49,593 bases of DNA, taken from positions 1 to 49,593 of the forward strand of contig MERI01000222.1 in assembly GCA_001772005.1 (NCBI GenBank), read 5' to 3'. The position numbers and the translations under genes were made by a program. The notes below the pieces were generated by a model. The model was not told the DNA's origin and did no database searches. It worked only from the letters and a program-made list of their open reading frames with translations. The stretch comes from Betaproteobacteria bacterium RIFCSPLOWO2_12_FULL_62_58. GTDB lineage: Bacteria > Pseudomonadota > Gammaproteobacteria > Burkholderiales > SG8-41. Shown in pieces: positions 8,940 to 17,985 of this stretch. Numbering within the stretch: the first letter of the stretch is position 1; every line of letters starts with the position of its first letter.

Positions 8940-9950
8940 CTACCCGCGCGCCTTGGCGAGCAGGTCGGAACGAATCACCTTGTCCCAATCGGGTAGCCGT
9001 TTCAAAGACCCGGCTTTGTACAAGATGTCCGCCTGTCCCTTTATATAGGCAGATAGCTCAGGCGTGATGTCCGGCACGACCTTCGGCAATTTGGCCATTT
9101 TGCTGATCATGGGCGGGCTGAGCGCCGTGTAGCCACTTTCGCGGTACATGCTGAGCAGTGCATCGACTACTCCGTCGGGGTTGTGTTCCCAGTATTCCAC
9201 ACCGTCAAGCCACGACTTCAAGAACGCATTTACCGTATCTGGAAACTTTTCCAGGAACGCGGTATTCACGACCAGGCAGGTCGGGTTGGCATCATAGGGG
9301 CCGAAACGCACCAGGACTTCGCCGATCTTTTCCTGCTCGCCGATCGTGAGATAAGGTTCGGGGCCCGCGAATGCATCGATGGATCCTGCAGCTAGCGCGG
9401 GAACCTGGTTCGCGGGTTGCAGGTTTACGATTCTGTAATCGCCCTCCTTGAGCCCGAGCTTGGGCCCGACCTGATGCACGAACACCGGCCCAGTGGTCGA
9501 GCCTACCGTGATTGACACGTTCTTACCCTTGAGGTCGGCGACGTTGTTGATGCCCGGCCGCGCCATCACGCCGACGGTGTCGCCGCCGAGCAGCACGAAT
9601 GCAATCAGGGTAAAGTTACCGGTAGCCGCCCCGACGAAGAACGGCGTCAGGTTCATCGTTCCGAAATCGATCTTGCCAGCGAGCATCGCGTCGCGCACGC
9701 CACGGCCGTCAGCAAAGTTGAACGCCTCGACCTTGAGCCCGCGTTTCTCATAGATCTTTTTCCGCGCCCATACCACCGCCGCCGCGCCGGTAAATGTGTT
9801 CTGCAACCCGAAGCGTATAGGCTGTATCTGCTGCGCAGTTGCTGACGGCGCAAAGGGTGCCAGCGCCAGGCCTCCGAGTGTTTTAAGGACGGTGCGTCGC
9901 GATGCGTGATAAGCGCTGGTTCGAGTGTATCGAGTCGGTTTCTTGTCCAT
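8940..9950 (-). CDS. ABC transporter solute-binding protein, NMT1/THI5-like (subfamily I)
   Basis: The 336-residue protein begins with a Tat-like signal (ASRRTVLKTLGGLALAPFAP, cleavage near ATAQQ). The mature part has the two-lobe NMT1/SsuA-like fold: IRFGLQNTFTG, KKIYEKRGLKVEAFNFADGR, DFGTMNLTPFFVGAA, DLKGKNVSITVGSTTG, AGSIDAFAGPEPYLTIGE. It would capture a small organic solute in the periplasm for the permeases encoded just upstream (about 40 bp away). It is closely related to the protein at 15600-16643. No ATPase is encoded next to it. Confidence 0.88.
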   Translation of the reverse strand: MDKKPTRYTRTSAYHASRRTVLKTLGGLALAPFAPSATAQQIQPIRFGLQNTFTGAAAVVWARKKIYEKRGLKVEAFNFADGRGVRDAMLAGKIDFGTMNLTPFFVGAATGNFTLIAFVLLGGDTVGVMARPGINNVADLKGKNVSITVGSTTGPVFVHQVGPKLGLKEGDYRIVNLQPANQVPALAAGSIDAFAGPEPYLTIGEQEKIGEVLVRFGPYDANPTCLVVNTAFLEKFPDTVNAFLKSWLDGVEYWEHNPDGVVDALLSMYRESGYTALSPPMISKMAKLPKVVPDITPELSAYIKGQADILYKAGSLKRLPDWDKVIRSDLLAKARG

Positions 9951-9993
9951 TGCAGTATCTCCTCGTTATGGTTCGGAATGAAGGCGACCTCTA

Positions 9994-10788
9994 TCATTGT
10001 TTCCATCCAACTATCATGCCCCATCGGGCGACAGTGCGGCGCTCGATGGCCTGAAACACCACGCGTTCGAACAGCAGCCCCAGCGCGCCGATAACGAGCA
10101 ACGCCGCAAGCATGACGCTGGAGTTAAGAAACTCTTTGGCATCAAAGATTATGCGCCCCAGCCCCCAACTGGGACTCGCCAGCAGCTCGCCGCCAATCAC
10201 CGCAATCCAGGCACGCCCAAAAGAAAGGCGGACGCCCGTGATGATATAAGGCATCGACCCGGGGATGACAACTTTCCAAAAAAGCACGCGCTCGCCAGCA
10301 CCCATCGATGACGCAGCGCGCAGCCATATCGGGCTGACCGAGCGTACGCCAGCCCAAACGTTGTAGATCATGGGGAACGTTGCCGCGTAAGTCACAACCA
10401 CGATCATGGTCACGTCGCCGATCCCGAACCAGAGGATAAAGAGCGGCACCCAGGCCAACGAAGGGATCGGCATCAACACGGACACCAGCGGCATCCAGAA
10501 CCGTTCCCACACACGAAACCGCGCCATCAGAATGCCCAGCGGTATGCCGATGAGACAGGCGAGAGACAAACCGAGCAGCACGCGACCGAGCGTCGATGCC
10601 GCGTTTTTAATCATGCTGCCATCAAGCGTGAGCTGCACGAGCGAGGTGCCGATCGCTTCAAGCGGGGGTGAGAGCGCCTGCGAAAAAAGTCCGCTGCGCG
10701 CAAATATTTCCCAAGCGATAAGCGTCACCACTACTCCGGCGGTACCCCGCCAGAAGCTTGTCCATGAGAATGACGATCCAGCGCTCAT
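9994..10788 (-). CDS. ABC transporter permease (SsuC/TauC/NitB type)
   Basis: The 264-residue inner-membrane protein has about six hydrophobic segments and the cytoplasmic EAA-like loop (WLRAASSMGAGERVLFWKVV, IPGSMPYIITGVRLSFGRAW). It belongs to the binding-protein-dependent permeases that import taurine, sulfonates, nitrate or pyrimidine precursors. Its start overlaps the end of the next upstream permease by four bases (ATGA), indicating translational coupling. It probably forms a heterodimer with that protein, fed by the binding protein encoded downstream. Confidence 0.9.
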   Translation of the reverse strand: MSAGSSFSWTSFWRGTAGVVVTLIAWEIFARSGLFSQALSPPLEAIGTSLVQLTLDGSMIKNAASTLGRVLLGLSLACLIGIPLGILMARFRVWERFWMPLVSVLMPIPSLAWVPLFILWFGIGDVTMIVVVTYAATFPMIYNVWAGVRSVSPIWLRAASSMGAGERVLFWKVVIPGSMPYIITGVRLSFGRAWIAVIGGELLASPSWGLGRIIFDAKEFLNSSVMLAALLVIGALGLLFERVVFQAIERRTVARWGMIVGWKQ

Positions 10789-11567
10789 GCCGTCATCATG
10801 CCCCAGCGCACCACTGTGTAGGTTTCGAGGCGCTTGAACACCTGTTTCTCGAGCAACAGTCCGATGGCACCAATCATCGCTATACCCACAAGCATTACAT
10901 CGGTAGCGAGAAACTCCTGCGCGCCAAAGATCATCCAGCCGAGCCCTTTAGAAACTGCGGTCAGCATTTCAACCGCAACCAGGATGCGCCAAGCTTGCGC
11001 CAACCCAAGCCGCATACCGGTGAAGATGTACGGCAAAGATGCCGGCAAGATCACCTTATAAAACATCTGTCGGTCGGTCGCACCCATCGACTCAGCCGCC
11101 CGAATCCAAATTTGCTTCACCGCTTTCACGCCTTTCCACGTGTTGATAATCACGGAGAATGACGAGGCAATACCGACCAGCAGCACTGCAGGTAAGTCGC
11201 CGAGTCCGAACCAGAGCACGAAGAGCGGCGCATAGGCGAGTCCCGGTATCGGGTACCCAATGCTGACGATCGGCAAGAATACATCCTCCACAAAACGGTA
11301 GCGCCCCATCGCGATCCCCAGCAAAACGCCGATCACAGCGGCCAGCAAAAAACCGAGGACCAGCCTGAGCAATGTTCCCTGAGTATTGACCCAAAGGATG
11401 CCGGATACGGTCAATCGCAGCAGAGCATCGAATACCGTAACCAGGCTGGGAAATAACTTGGGCGGATAAATCCCGGAACGGGCGACGATTTCCCAGAGCA
11501 CGCCCAACACAAGAAACGGCACGAGTGTCCACGCAACGTCCACAGCTAACTGTTTCAAGCGACCCAT
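10785..11567 (-). CDS. ABC transporter permease (SsuC/TauC/NitB type)
   Basis: The 260-residue protein has several membrane segments and an EAA loop (WIRAAESMGATDRQMFYKVI, LPASLPYIFTGMRLGLAQAW). It is a paralogue of the permease at 9994-10788, to which it is coupled by a four-base overlap. Together they form the only membrane channel genes in the window, although there are six intact binding proteins of this class. The matching ATPase is probably the one at 17105-17884. Confidence 0.9.
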   Translation of the reverse strand: MGRLKQLAVDVAWTLVPFLVLGVLWEIVARSGIYPPKLFPSLVTVFDALLRLTVSGILWVNTQGTLLRLVLGFLLAAVIGVLLGIAMGRYRFVEDVFLPIVSIGYPIPGLAYAPLFVLWFGLGDLPAVLLVGIASSFSVIINTWKGVKAVKQIWIRAAESMGATDRQMFYKVILPASLPYIFTGMRLGLAQAWRILVAVEMLTAVSKGLGWMIFGAQEFLATDVMLVGIAMIGAIGLLLEKQVFKRLETYTVVRWGMMTA

Positions 11568-11592
11568 TTGTTCCTGCGAGCTCCCTTGTTTG

Positions 11593-11735
11593 CTAAGCAG
11601 TAATACTCAGGTCCGCGTGCCTAAGCTCTTCAGCGATCAATGACACATATTCCTCAAAGGGTTGCGTTCTCGCGTCCATCTTCGCCTTGACAAAGTGGTT
11701 GAAGATGGACGCATAATGTTTCTTATAACACAGTA
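11593..11735 (-). other. Unidentified open segment between permease and amidase genes
   Basis: The 171 bp between the two genes contain a minus-strand frame ending at a TAG (11593-11595). It reads HYASIFNHFVKAKMDARTQP then FEEYVSLIAEELRHADLSIT. It looks like the helical C-terminus of a protein, but no convincing start or family is recognised. It may be another gene remnant or chance; it occupies the place where an ABC ATPase gene might be expected. Confidence 0.2.
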
Positions 11736-11738
11736 AAA

Positions 11739-13409
11739 TTAGAACTTCGACTGCCTGTAGCCGTGAAGTTTTGTTGTTGCTAAAGCAAAAATATTTGCCG
11801 GCTCTTGCTGCAACGGATAGTCTCGGCGAAGCCGCTGCGATACCGCCAACGCATAGGGTGCAGCTTCGAACAGCTGCCCGTATAAGGCATCATCGAGCTG
11901 CAACCCCGCATGCTCGGCACATCGCTTGGCAAACTCGCGCACCGCGGCATCAACCGCTTTCGCATCCGTTGTTGTTGGAATACTGACGGCCGGCTTCGGC
12001 GTATCGATGACAAGCGGTGGCTTCAGTTCATGCCACGTAGTCGCCAGTTGATACGCGTGCGCGACGCGCAAGACGACCTCTTCAGCGAAGGGTCGCGCAG
12101 CAATTTGCATGCCGAGCGGTAATCCAGTTTCGCTAAAACCGATACATACCGATGCGGCTGGGGAACCGGTGACATTGAATGGATTGTAAATATTCGGTTT
12201 TCGCCAGAAATCCGTTGAACGATGCTCATCCAGGCGCGGCGCGGGGCCTGCCCCTGCGGTGACAAAGGCATCGTATCTTCGATACAGCGGCTCCATACCA
12301 GCCAATATCCTCCGTCGTTCGCGCTGCGCCTGCACGTAGTCCGATGCCTGCAGTAGACAACACCCCAATATCCGAGCCCGGAAATCGAAGCCAAAGTCGG
12401 ACGCGCGCTTCTGCAGATAGGGCTGATAGACGGCAAAGGTCTCCGGACCCGAAATGGCTGTCTTAACGTCGCGAAAGTGCTGCAGTGTGGGCAGCCTCGC
12501 GTCCTCGATCACCGCGCCAAGGTCGGACAACACCGATAACGCCACATCCATCGCCTTGCATAGCTCCTGACTCGACGGGGCATCCTCTTCCCAAAAGTGC
12601 CTAATGACACCAATGCGCAGCCCTCTGATTTCTTCTCTCGCACCCAGCTGATAGTTCGGGATAGGCGTTTCAACGCTCGCCGGATCGTTCTCATCAAAGC
12701 CAACTATTACTTGGAGCAAGAATGCGCAGTCCTCCGCCGTTCGGGCCATTGGACCGCAGTGATCAAACGAAAACGAATTAGGCATCACTCCGGCTCGGCT
12801 CACCAAACCATACGTTGGCTTCAGACCTGTAATCCCACACAGCGACGCGGGAGTCCGGATAGAACCACCGGTATCGCTGCCGAGAGCGCCGAGTACAAGA
12901 CCTGCTGCCAAAGCCGCGGCAGAGCCACTGCTAGATCCACCTGTAAAGTGTGCAAGGTTCCATGGATTTCTTGCTGGTGGCCAGGGTAAATCGCAAGATG
13001 GGCCGCCCCAAGCAAACTCATGGGTAGCGAGCTTTCCCACGATGATGGCACCCGTGTTGCGCAGCTTTGAAACCACTGTCGCATCTCTTGAGGGAACATA
13101 TGTCGAGAAGATTCTTGAATTGCCCGTCGTGCGTATACCAGCTGTCTCAAAAATATCCTTAATGCCAATCGGTATGCCATGAAGCGGCCCACGGTATCTC
13201 CTGGCAACAATCTCCTTCTCTGCGGCTTTCGCCTGCTTCCGTGCGAGATCAGCGGTGACAGTAATAAACGCGTCCACCTTGGGATTTAGTATCTCGATGC
13301 GAACGAGTATCGATTCGATGAGTTCAACTGGCGACAGCTTCCTCTTCTTAATTAGTGCCGCAACCGCAGCAATACTAAGATGATGCAAGTCATCGTTCAT
13401 CGGATACAT
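11739..13409 (-). CDS. Amidase-signature family hydrolase with C-terminal extension
   Basis: The 556-residue enzyme has a complete amidase-signature triad: Lys84 in GIPIGIKDIFETAG, cis-Ser159 in FTGGSSSGSAAA, and nucleophile Ser183 in GSDTGGSIRTPAS. The core ends near residue 465. An extra segment of about 85 residues follows (LQLDDALYGQLFEAAPYALA, VSQRLRRDYPLQQEPANIFA), which resembles the small helical DUF4089/GatC-like proteins that often accompany such amidases. It is the first gene of a minus-strand group that continues into the permeases, so it may release ammonia from the amide imported by that transporter. Confidence 0.88.
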   Translation of the reverse strand: MYPMNDDLHHLSIAAVAALIKKRKLSPVELIESILVRIEILNPKVDAFITVTADLARKQAKAAEKEIVARRYRGPLHGIPIGIKDIFETAGIRTTGNSRIFSTYVPSRDATVVSKLRNTGAIIVGKLATHEFAWGGPSCDLPWPPARNPWNLAHFTGGSSSGSAAALAAGLVLGALGSDTGGSIRTPASLCGITGLKPTYGLVSRAGVMPNSFSFDHCGPMARTAEDCAFLLQVIVGFDENDPASVETPIPNYQLGAREEIRGLRIGVIRHFWEEDAPSSQELCKAMDVALSVLSDLGAVIEDARLPTLQHFRDVKTAISGPETFAVYQPYLQKRASDFGFDFRARILGCCLLQASDYVQAQRERRRILAGMEPLYRRYDAFVTAGAGPAPRLDEHRSTDFWRKPNIYNPFNVTGSPAASVCIGFSETGLPLGMQIAARPFAEEVVLRVAHAYQLATTWHELKPPLVIDTPKPAVSIPTTTDAKAVDAAVREFAKRCAEHAGLQLDDALYGQLFEAAPYALAVSQRLRRDYPLQQEPANIFALATTKLHGYRQSKF

Positions 13410-13845
13410 TCTTCATAAATAAGACCGCAATGACCCTCGCAGACAAGCGCAGGCGATTACCCAAGCTCACTGAGCTGACCGATTTTTTGTGCCAGGTGCA
13501 TTGATACTCTACTGCATTACCTGTGGTTGCTCTAGCCTGAATTTCCACGGCCCAAGGTTAGGCTAACACAGCTGGGTTCGCGAGATCGTTTCTTTCCCTC
13601 CACATGCATTTACATTTATCGGGCTTGCGTTAACCGATGGTGCGCCTACGGGAGGTGGTGGCTTTCTCGTGGGTGCGCGTTTCTTACTTGCAGGGCGCAT
13701 GGTGCTGCCACGGGGTGCGCGTCAAATCCAGTATCCATGGGGCTTTTCAGCCGACAAGGGATTGTGGCGCCACCCCCCAAGTCTTGTATCGCGGTAGGAG
13801 CCTATATACAATATTTAGGTCACTAAGGCGGCCCATGGAGGAGTT
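13410..13845 (+). other. Divergent intergenic region, no gene seen
   Basis: These 436 bp separate the minus-strand amidase from the plus-strand hydantoinase and must hold promoters for both. AT-rich patches near 13801-13820 (TATATACAATATTTAGG) could be a plus-strand -10 region. The hydantoinase ribosome site is GGAGGAG at 13837-13843. A short frame from 13637 that overlaps the hydantoinase start looks like chance. No operator or repeat could be recognised. Confidence 0.4.
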
Positions 13846-15279
13846 ATGTTAGATGTGGTTATCCGCGGAGGTCAGGTTGTAACGCCTTGCGGAGTTCAAT
13901 TCTTGGATATCGCAATTCAGGGAGAAAAGGTGGCAATGCTTGCGGTGCCGGGAGCCCAGGATATTGTCGGTGCGGCTCGTGTAATCGACGCAACGGGAAA
14001 AATAATAATACCAGGTGGTATTGATCCGCACATCCACTGCAATTGGCCATCGCCGCCAGATCCTGAAGGAGGGCCGCAGCGCTTCAGCGCGCCCCCGCTT
14101 CTTGTCAGTCGAGCAGCGCTTTTTGGGGGCACCACGACCCTCATTGATTTTGCGATCTGGAACCCAGGGGAAACGCTCTCTCGGACTATTGAGAGGCGAG
14201 ATAAGGACTGGCATGGCCAGTGTCATTGTGACTACGCGTACCATGTGATGCTGCAAGGGCAAATTCCTCCCCGGATCCTGGAAGAACTTCCGGAAACGAT
14301 ACGAAGCGGATTTCCAACCATAAAAATTTACACTACCAATGGCCGCCCTGGGCGCGAAGGACGCAAAATTGGTTATGGTGACATTTGGGAAATCCTGAAA
14401 GTCGTCGCTAAGTGTGGTGGTGTCACAGCCATTCATGCCGAGGAGGACGATCTCGTCATGCACATGTACGACAAACTTATTCGTGAGGGACGGGTGGGCT
14501 TCGAACACATGGCAGAAGTACACAGCGCCCTTTCAGAAGATCTATCTTTTCGTCACATTATTCGATTAGCGGAAAATGTCGATGGCGCATCACTTTATAT
14601 GATGCATGTAAGTGCCGCGGGAGGCATTAAGGCCATAGAAGAGTCGAGAGCTAGGGGATATCCCATTTACGGTGAGACGCTGCCTCATTTCATGTTTTAC
14701 ACGAGCGAGGACTATCGTCGCGTAAACGGACAAATCTATCACACGTATCCATCTCTCAAGAGCGAAGAGGACAGGCTAACGCTGTGGAGCGGGACGACCT
14801 CCGGGGCAATCAGCACCATTGCTACTGACGGAATTTGCACGCCACTCTGCATAAAAGTTCAAGGCCACAGGATTGACGATACCACGGGTGGTCATGCTGG
14901 TGTCGAACCCCGCGTAAGCGTTATGTATACAGAGACAGTGGTCAAACGCGGATATTCGCTTGAGCGATTTGTCGCGCTCGTATCCGGAAATGCCGCTAGG
15001 ATAATGGGTCTCTATCCACGCAAAGGCGCAATCGCGGCTGGAAGCGATGCAGACTTGGTTATTTTTGACCCCCAAGCTAGCCGCAGACTGAGTCATGCCG
15101 ATCTACACGAAGCCGATTACAGTCCCTGGGAAGGTTATGAAGTGGCCGGCTGGCCCGCTGTGACGCTATTGCGAGGAAAAGTGGTCGTCGACAACGGCTT
15201 GTTCCATGGCGATCCCATGCAAGGCCAACGTATTGCGCGCAAGATCGCCGATGAGATTGTTAGTGGACCCACGTGTTAG
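13846..15279 (+). CDS. Dihydropyrimidinase / hydantoinase-type cyclic amidohydrolase
   Basis: The 477-residue enzyme has the complete binuclear metal site of the family: His62 and His64 in GIDPHIHCNW, the lysine to be carboxylated Lys160 in TIKIYTT, His197 in AIHAEE, His254 in MMHVSAAGG and Asp328 in IATDGI. It should open cyclic diamides (hydantoins, dihydropyrimidines or similar) to N-carbamoyl acids. The exact ring is not predictable. The residue after the metal Asp is Gly, where dihydropyrimidinases often have His. The start follows a good ribosome site (GGAGG, four bases before ATG). It is transcribed away from the amidase and converges on a cupin remnant and a binding-protein gene. Confidence 0.9.
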   Translation: MLDVVIRGGQVVTPCGVQFLDIAIQGEKVAMLAVPGAQDIVGAARVIDATGKIIIPGGIDPHIHCNWPSPPDPEGGPQRFSAPPLLVSRAALFGGTTTLIDFAIWNPGETLSRTIERRDKDWHGQCHCDYAYHVMLQGQIPPRILEELPETIRSGFPTIKIYTTNGRPGREGRKIGYGDIWEILKVVAKCGGVTAIHAEEDDLVMHMYDKLIREGRVGFEHMAEVHSALSEDLSFRHIIRLAENVDGASLYMMHVSAAGGIKAIEESRARGYPIYGETLPHFMFYTSEDYRRVNGQIYHTYPSLKSEEDRLTLWSGTTSGAISTIATDGICTPLCIKVQGHRIDDTTGGHAGVEPRVSVMYTETVVKRGYSLERFVALVSGNAARIMGLYPRKGAIAAGSDADLVIFDPQASRRLSHADLHEADYSPWEGYEVAGWPAVTLLRGKVVVDNGLFHGDPMQGQRIARKIADEIVSGPTC

Positions 15280-15372
15280 CGTGCTGGGGGTTCCGCGCCG
15301 ACGAATGGGAAGATGGACGTTAAGCGAATCGAATAATCCGGCATGTCTCCGTCGGATCGAGTCGTAATTCAC

Positions 15373-15470
15373 TTATGGCTTGGCTGGACCGAAGCCACGC
15401 TCGTAGCGCGGCCCGTCATACTTACCATCTTCCGTTATAACGTTGCCGATTGAATGGCTTGTATAGCCCA
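15373..15470 (-). pseudogene. Cupin C-terminal remnant
   Basis: On the minus strand, just downstream of the binding protein at 15600, a 33-codon piece reads YTSHSIGNVITEDGKYDGPR then YERGFGPAKP and a stop. It matches the last residues of the cupins at 23737 and 25327 (SLGNVIAADGKYDGPRYEPG). An upstream in-frame TAG and the lack of any barrel sequence show that it is a leftover of a deleted copy. It places a cupin next to a binding protein, as elsewhere in the window. The rest of 15280-15599 shows nothing recognisable. Confidence 0.75.
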
Positions 15471-15599
15471 CCTATACGAGTAGCCTCACACCACCTTTTC
15501 TTAGCCGTTCCGCGTGTGCAAAAAACATGTACGCAATCGCCGTTTTGGTGTCCCTCTGGATCTTAGAGGTCTCGCATCGAACGTTTCTCGCCAATAGAG

Positions 15600-16643
15600 T
15601 CAAAAAGAAGCTCGCGCTTTGCTCAACAGGTCTGGCCGGATTGCTTCTCGCCAATTTGGTAGACTCCTCAGCTGGCCATGCGCCATGGCAAGGTTTGCCT
15701 GCTCTTCGATATATTTGACCACATCCGATGTAATGTCGGGCTGTACCTCAATTAGGTCAACCAACTTCTCCATCATGCTTTCCGTAAGGGCGGTGTTTCC
15801 ATCCTTTCGGTAGATCGCAAGCAACGTCTTCGCTGCAGCACTTCGGTTTTTTTCCCAGAACATTACTCCGTCCAGCCATGATTTGAGAAAGGCGACAACG
15901 GTATCTGGATATTTATCCACGAACGAAGCGCTCGCTACTAAGCACGTTGGATTTAGATCGTACTTTCCAAACCGAAGCAAAACCCTACCAATATTTTCTG
16001 CCTCTCCAACAATGAGATATGGCTCCGGTCCGACGAATGCATCAATCGAACCAGCGGAGAGGGCCGCCACTTGGTTAGCCGGGACAATATTGATTAGCCG
16101 ATAGCCACCAGGTTTTAACTCAAAGGATGGTGCCACTTTGTCCGTAAAGATATTGGCCAATGCCGATCCCAATGTGACCGACACATTCTTCCCCTTGAGG
16201 TCGCTCACTGAGGTAATCGCGGAGTTCTTTCCGACCATCAAACCGGTGGTGTTACCACCCAACATCGCCATTGCGATCAACGATAATCGGCTGACCGAAG
16301 CACCGACAAGGAACGGCGTGAGATTCATTGTGCCCATGTCGATCCTACCCCCAACAAGTGCGTCTCTTACTGCCCTTCCGTCGGGAAATTGGAAAGACTC
16401 AACGTGAAGCCGCTGACGTTCGTATACGCGATTGTAGGCCCACACCAAGCCAAGTGCGCCCGCAACGGTCGTCTGCAATCCGAAACGAATAGATTGAAAA
16501 CCTTGTTGAGCCTGGGCCCTTTGCGTAATCGCCCCTAGATATGAGCCGAACGCAAGTGTTGCAGTCGACAAAGCTCCCAACTTCCGAAGCGCCAACCGCC
16601 GAGAAGTTTTCGGTTTCTCTTTTTTAGTAATGAACCATTTCAT
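15600..16643 (-). CDS. ABC transporter solute-binding protein, NMT1/THI5-like (subfamily I)
   Basis: The protein of about 347 residues has a Tat-like signal (TSRRLALRKLGALSTATLAF, Ala-rich cleavage near QAQQG). The mature part has the NMT1-like fold (SIRFGLQTTVAGALGLVWAY, GTMNLTPFLVGAS, DLKGKNVSVTLGSA, AGSIDAFVGPEPYLIVGEAE). It is clearly a paralogue of the protein at 8940-9950. The frame opens at a TTG (16649), but the ATG at 16643 with AGGGG upstream is the better start. It lies downstream of the ABC ATPase and a binding-protein remnant on the same strand. The gene is more AT-rich than its relative at 8940. Confidence 0.87.
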   Translation of the reverse strand: MKWFITKKEKPKTSRRLALRKLGALSTATLAFGSYLGAITQRAQAQQGFQSIRFGLQTTVAGALGLVWAYNRVYERQRLHVESFQFPDGRAVRDALVGGRIDMGTMNLTPFLVGASVSRLSLIAMAMLGGNTTGLMVGKNSAITSVSDLKGKNVSVTLGSALANIFTDKVAPSFELKPGGYRLINIVPANQVAALSAGSIDAFVGPEPYLIVGEAENIGRVLLRFGKYDLNPTCLVASASFVDKYPDTVVAFLKSWLDGVMFWEKNRSAAAKTLLAIYRKDGNTALTESMMEKLVDLIEVQPDITSDVVKYIEEQANLAMAHGQLRSLPNWREAIRPDLLSKARASF

Positions 16644-16721
16644 GCGCAACCCCTAGCTAGGGATAAAGGATAGAAAATTCAACGGCACCTCCGAAACTAT
16701 ATCCGAGCCTGGCAGACACAG

Positions 16722-17108
16722 TCAATCGTCGCAAATCTCATGCAGAAGGCCACGAAATACGGTCAGAATCGCGACTCGGTCACTGCCTGTGGCCACGAGG
16801 CTGGCCGCTTTGGGCGGGTTGGTGGCCACAGGCACGAGTCGCCCCAAGACGAGCGAAAGGATTTTATCCCAGGCCGGAGTCGTCGTGATATGTCCCTTGC
16901 TATGAAACGTCTGCGTGATCGCAGCGAGATAGATCTTCAATTCCGGCACGTAATCGGGCGTCACGGCCATATGCGCGAGCGTACGGCGGATCACTTCATC
17001 GGACACGGTATAACCTTGCGACATGTAACAATTCCTCACGATGGTAGTGCAACAAGAGCACGGCCTTCCGTATGGCCGACACTTTTTCCAGATCGCACGA
17101 CCGATCAA
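16722..17108 (-). pseudogene. C-terminal remnant of an NMT1-like solute-binding protein
   Basis: From about 17015 down, the minus strand encodes CYMSQGYTVSDEVIRRTLAH, MAVTPDYVPELKIYLAAITQ, TFHSKGHITTTPAWDKIL. This aligns with the last lobe of the subfamily II protein at 19044 (AQGYISPEPVFRTIL, TPDYVPELKGYLIEQAQILL, PDWDKELL). The N-terminal three-quarters are absent and the tail after DKIL is unrelated. The frame starts at a TTG overlapping the stop of the ABC ATPase gene. The original operon was therefore probably ATPase then binding protein. Confidence 0.75.
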
Positions 17109-17884
17109 TGCTGCAGGTGCCCCAGCAACTCACGCTGCGCGGCGACAAACTCCGCCGACAGTACGTCGCGCGGGCGCGGAAGGTCGAGCCGCAACTGCGC
17201 CTTTACCGTCCCTGGATGCGCCGCCAGCACCAAGATCTGATCCGCAAGATAGACCGCCTCTGCAACATTGTGCGTGACGTAAACTACGGTCTTCTTCGTC
17301 TCCTGCCATACTTCGATAAGCTGCTTCTGCATCTCGTCGCGCGTCATCGCATCAAGCGCCGCAAACGGCTCATCCATGAGCAACACCGCCGGGTTGTAGG
17401 CCAGCGCGCGCGCGATCGCTACCCGTTGCTGCATTCCGCCCGAGAGCTGGTGTGGAAAGCTGTCAGCGAATTTGTCAAGCTTCACCAGCCGCAAGAACCT
17501 GGACGCGGTCTCGCGTCGTTCAGCTTCTGATACACCATGCATTTCGAGTCCAAATTCGACGTTTCGCCGCGCCGTACGCCACGGAAATAACTGAGCAAAG
17601 TCTTGAAACACTACGCCGCGATCCTGTCCGCCCCCGACGACCGGCTTACCACTAATCAGGATCTCTCCCTTGGTTGGCCGGAGGAATCCGGCGAGCATAT
17701 TGAGTATCGTAGTCTTGCCACATCCGCTCGGGCCAAGGATGCACAGAAACTCTGAATCGGTGACGGCGAAGCTCACATTATCGACCGCTAGTACGCTGCC
17801 CTTCTCGCCTTCATACGCAAAGGTAATGTTGCGCACCTCGATGGACTGATTCATCTCCGCCTTTGACACCGGATTAATTGACAT
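17105..17884 (-). CDS. ABC transporter ATP-binding protein (SsuB/TauB/NitD type)
   Basis: All nucleotide-binding motifs are present: Walker A GPSGCGKTT (51-59), Q-loop VVFQDF (Gln94), signature LSGGMQQR (147-154), Walker B AVLLMDEP with D-loop FAALD, and H-loop VYVTHN (His205). It powers import through SsuC-type permeases. It is the only ABC ATPase in the window while the two permeases lie 5 kb away on the same strand, so it probably serves them and several binding proteins. The upstream region is shared with the divergent MDR gene. Confidence 0.92.
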   Translation of the reverse strand: MSINPVSKAEMNQSIEVRNITFAYEGEKGSVLAVDNVSFAVTDSEFLCILGPSGCGKTTILNMLAGFLRPTKGEILISGKPVVGGGQDRGVVFQDFAQLFPWRTARRNVEFGLEMHGVSEAERRETASRFLRLVKLDKFADSFPHQLSGGMQQRVAIARALAYNPAVLLMDEPFAALDAMTRDEMQKQLIEVWQETKKTVVYVTHNVAEAVYLADQILVLAAHPGTVKAQLRLDLPRPRDVLSAEFVAAQRELLGHLQH

Positions 17885-17985
17885 TTACTCACGCTACATT
17901 ATTATAATGATATGATCAACATTTGGCACGATTAACCTGTCACCGACCATTCAATGTTGAACTGCGCGCCCGACGAAAGCGTCCT
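17885..17985. promoter_or_regulatory. Divergent promoter region with AT-rich palindrome
   Basis: The 101 bp between the divergent ATPase and MDR genes contain an AT-rich block with TATTATAATGATATGATC around 17898-17917. On the minus strand a TTAATC (17931-17936), a 17-base spacer and TATCAT could form a sigma-70-like promoter for the ATPase gene. A very similar block, TTATTATAATAA, occurs at 48934-48945 upstream of the amidohydrolase gene. Assignment is by eye only. Confidence 0.3.

Noticed and set aside
13637-13852. Short plus-strand frame before the hydantoinase
   Set aside because: No ribosome site or family similarity; it overlaps the hydantoinase start and looks like chance.
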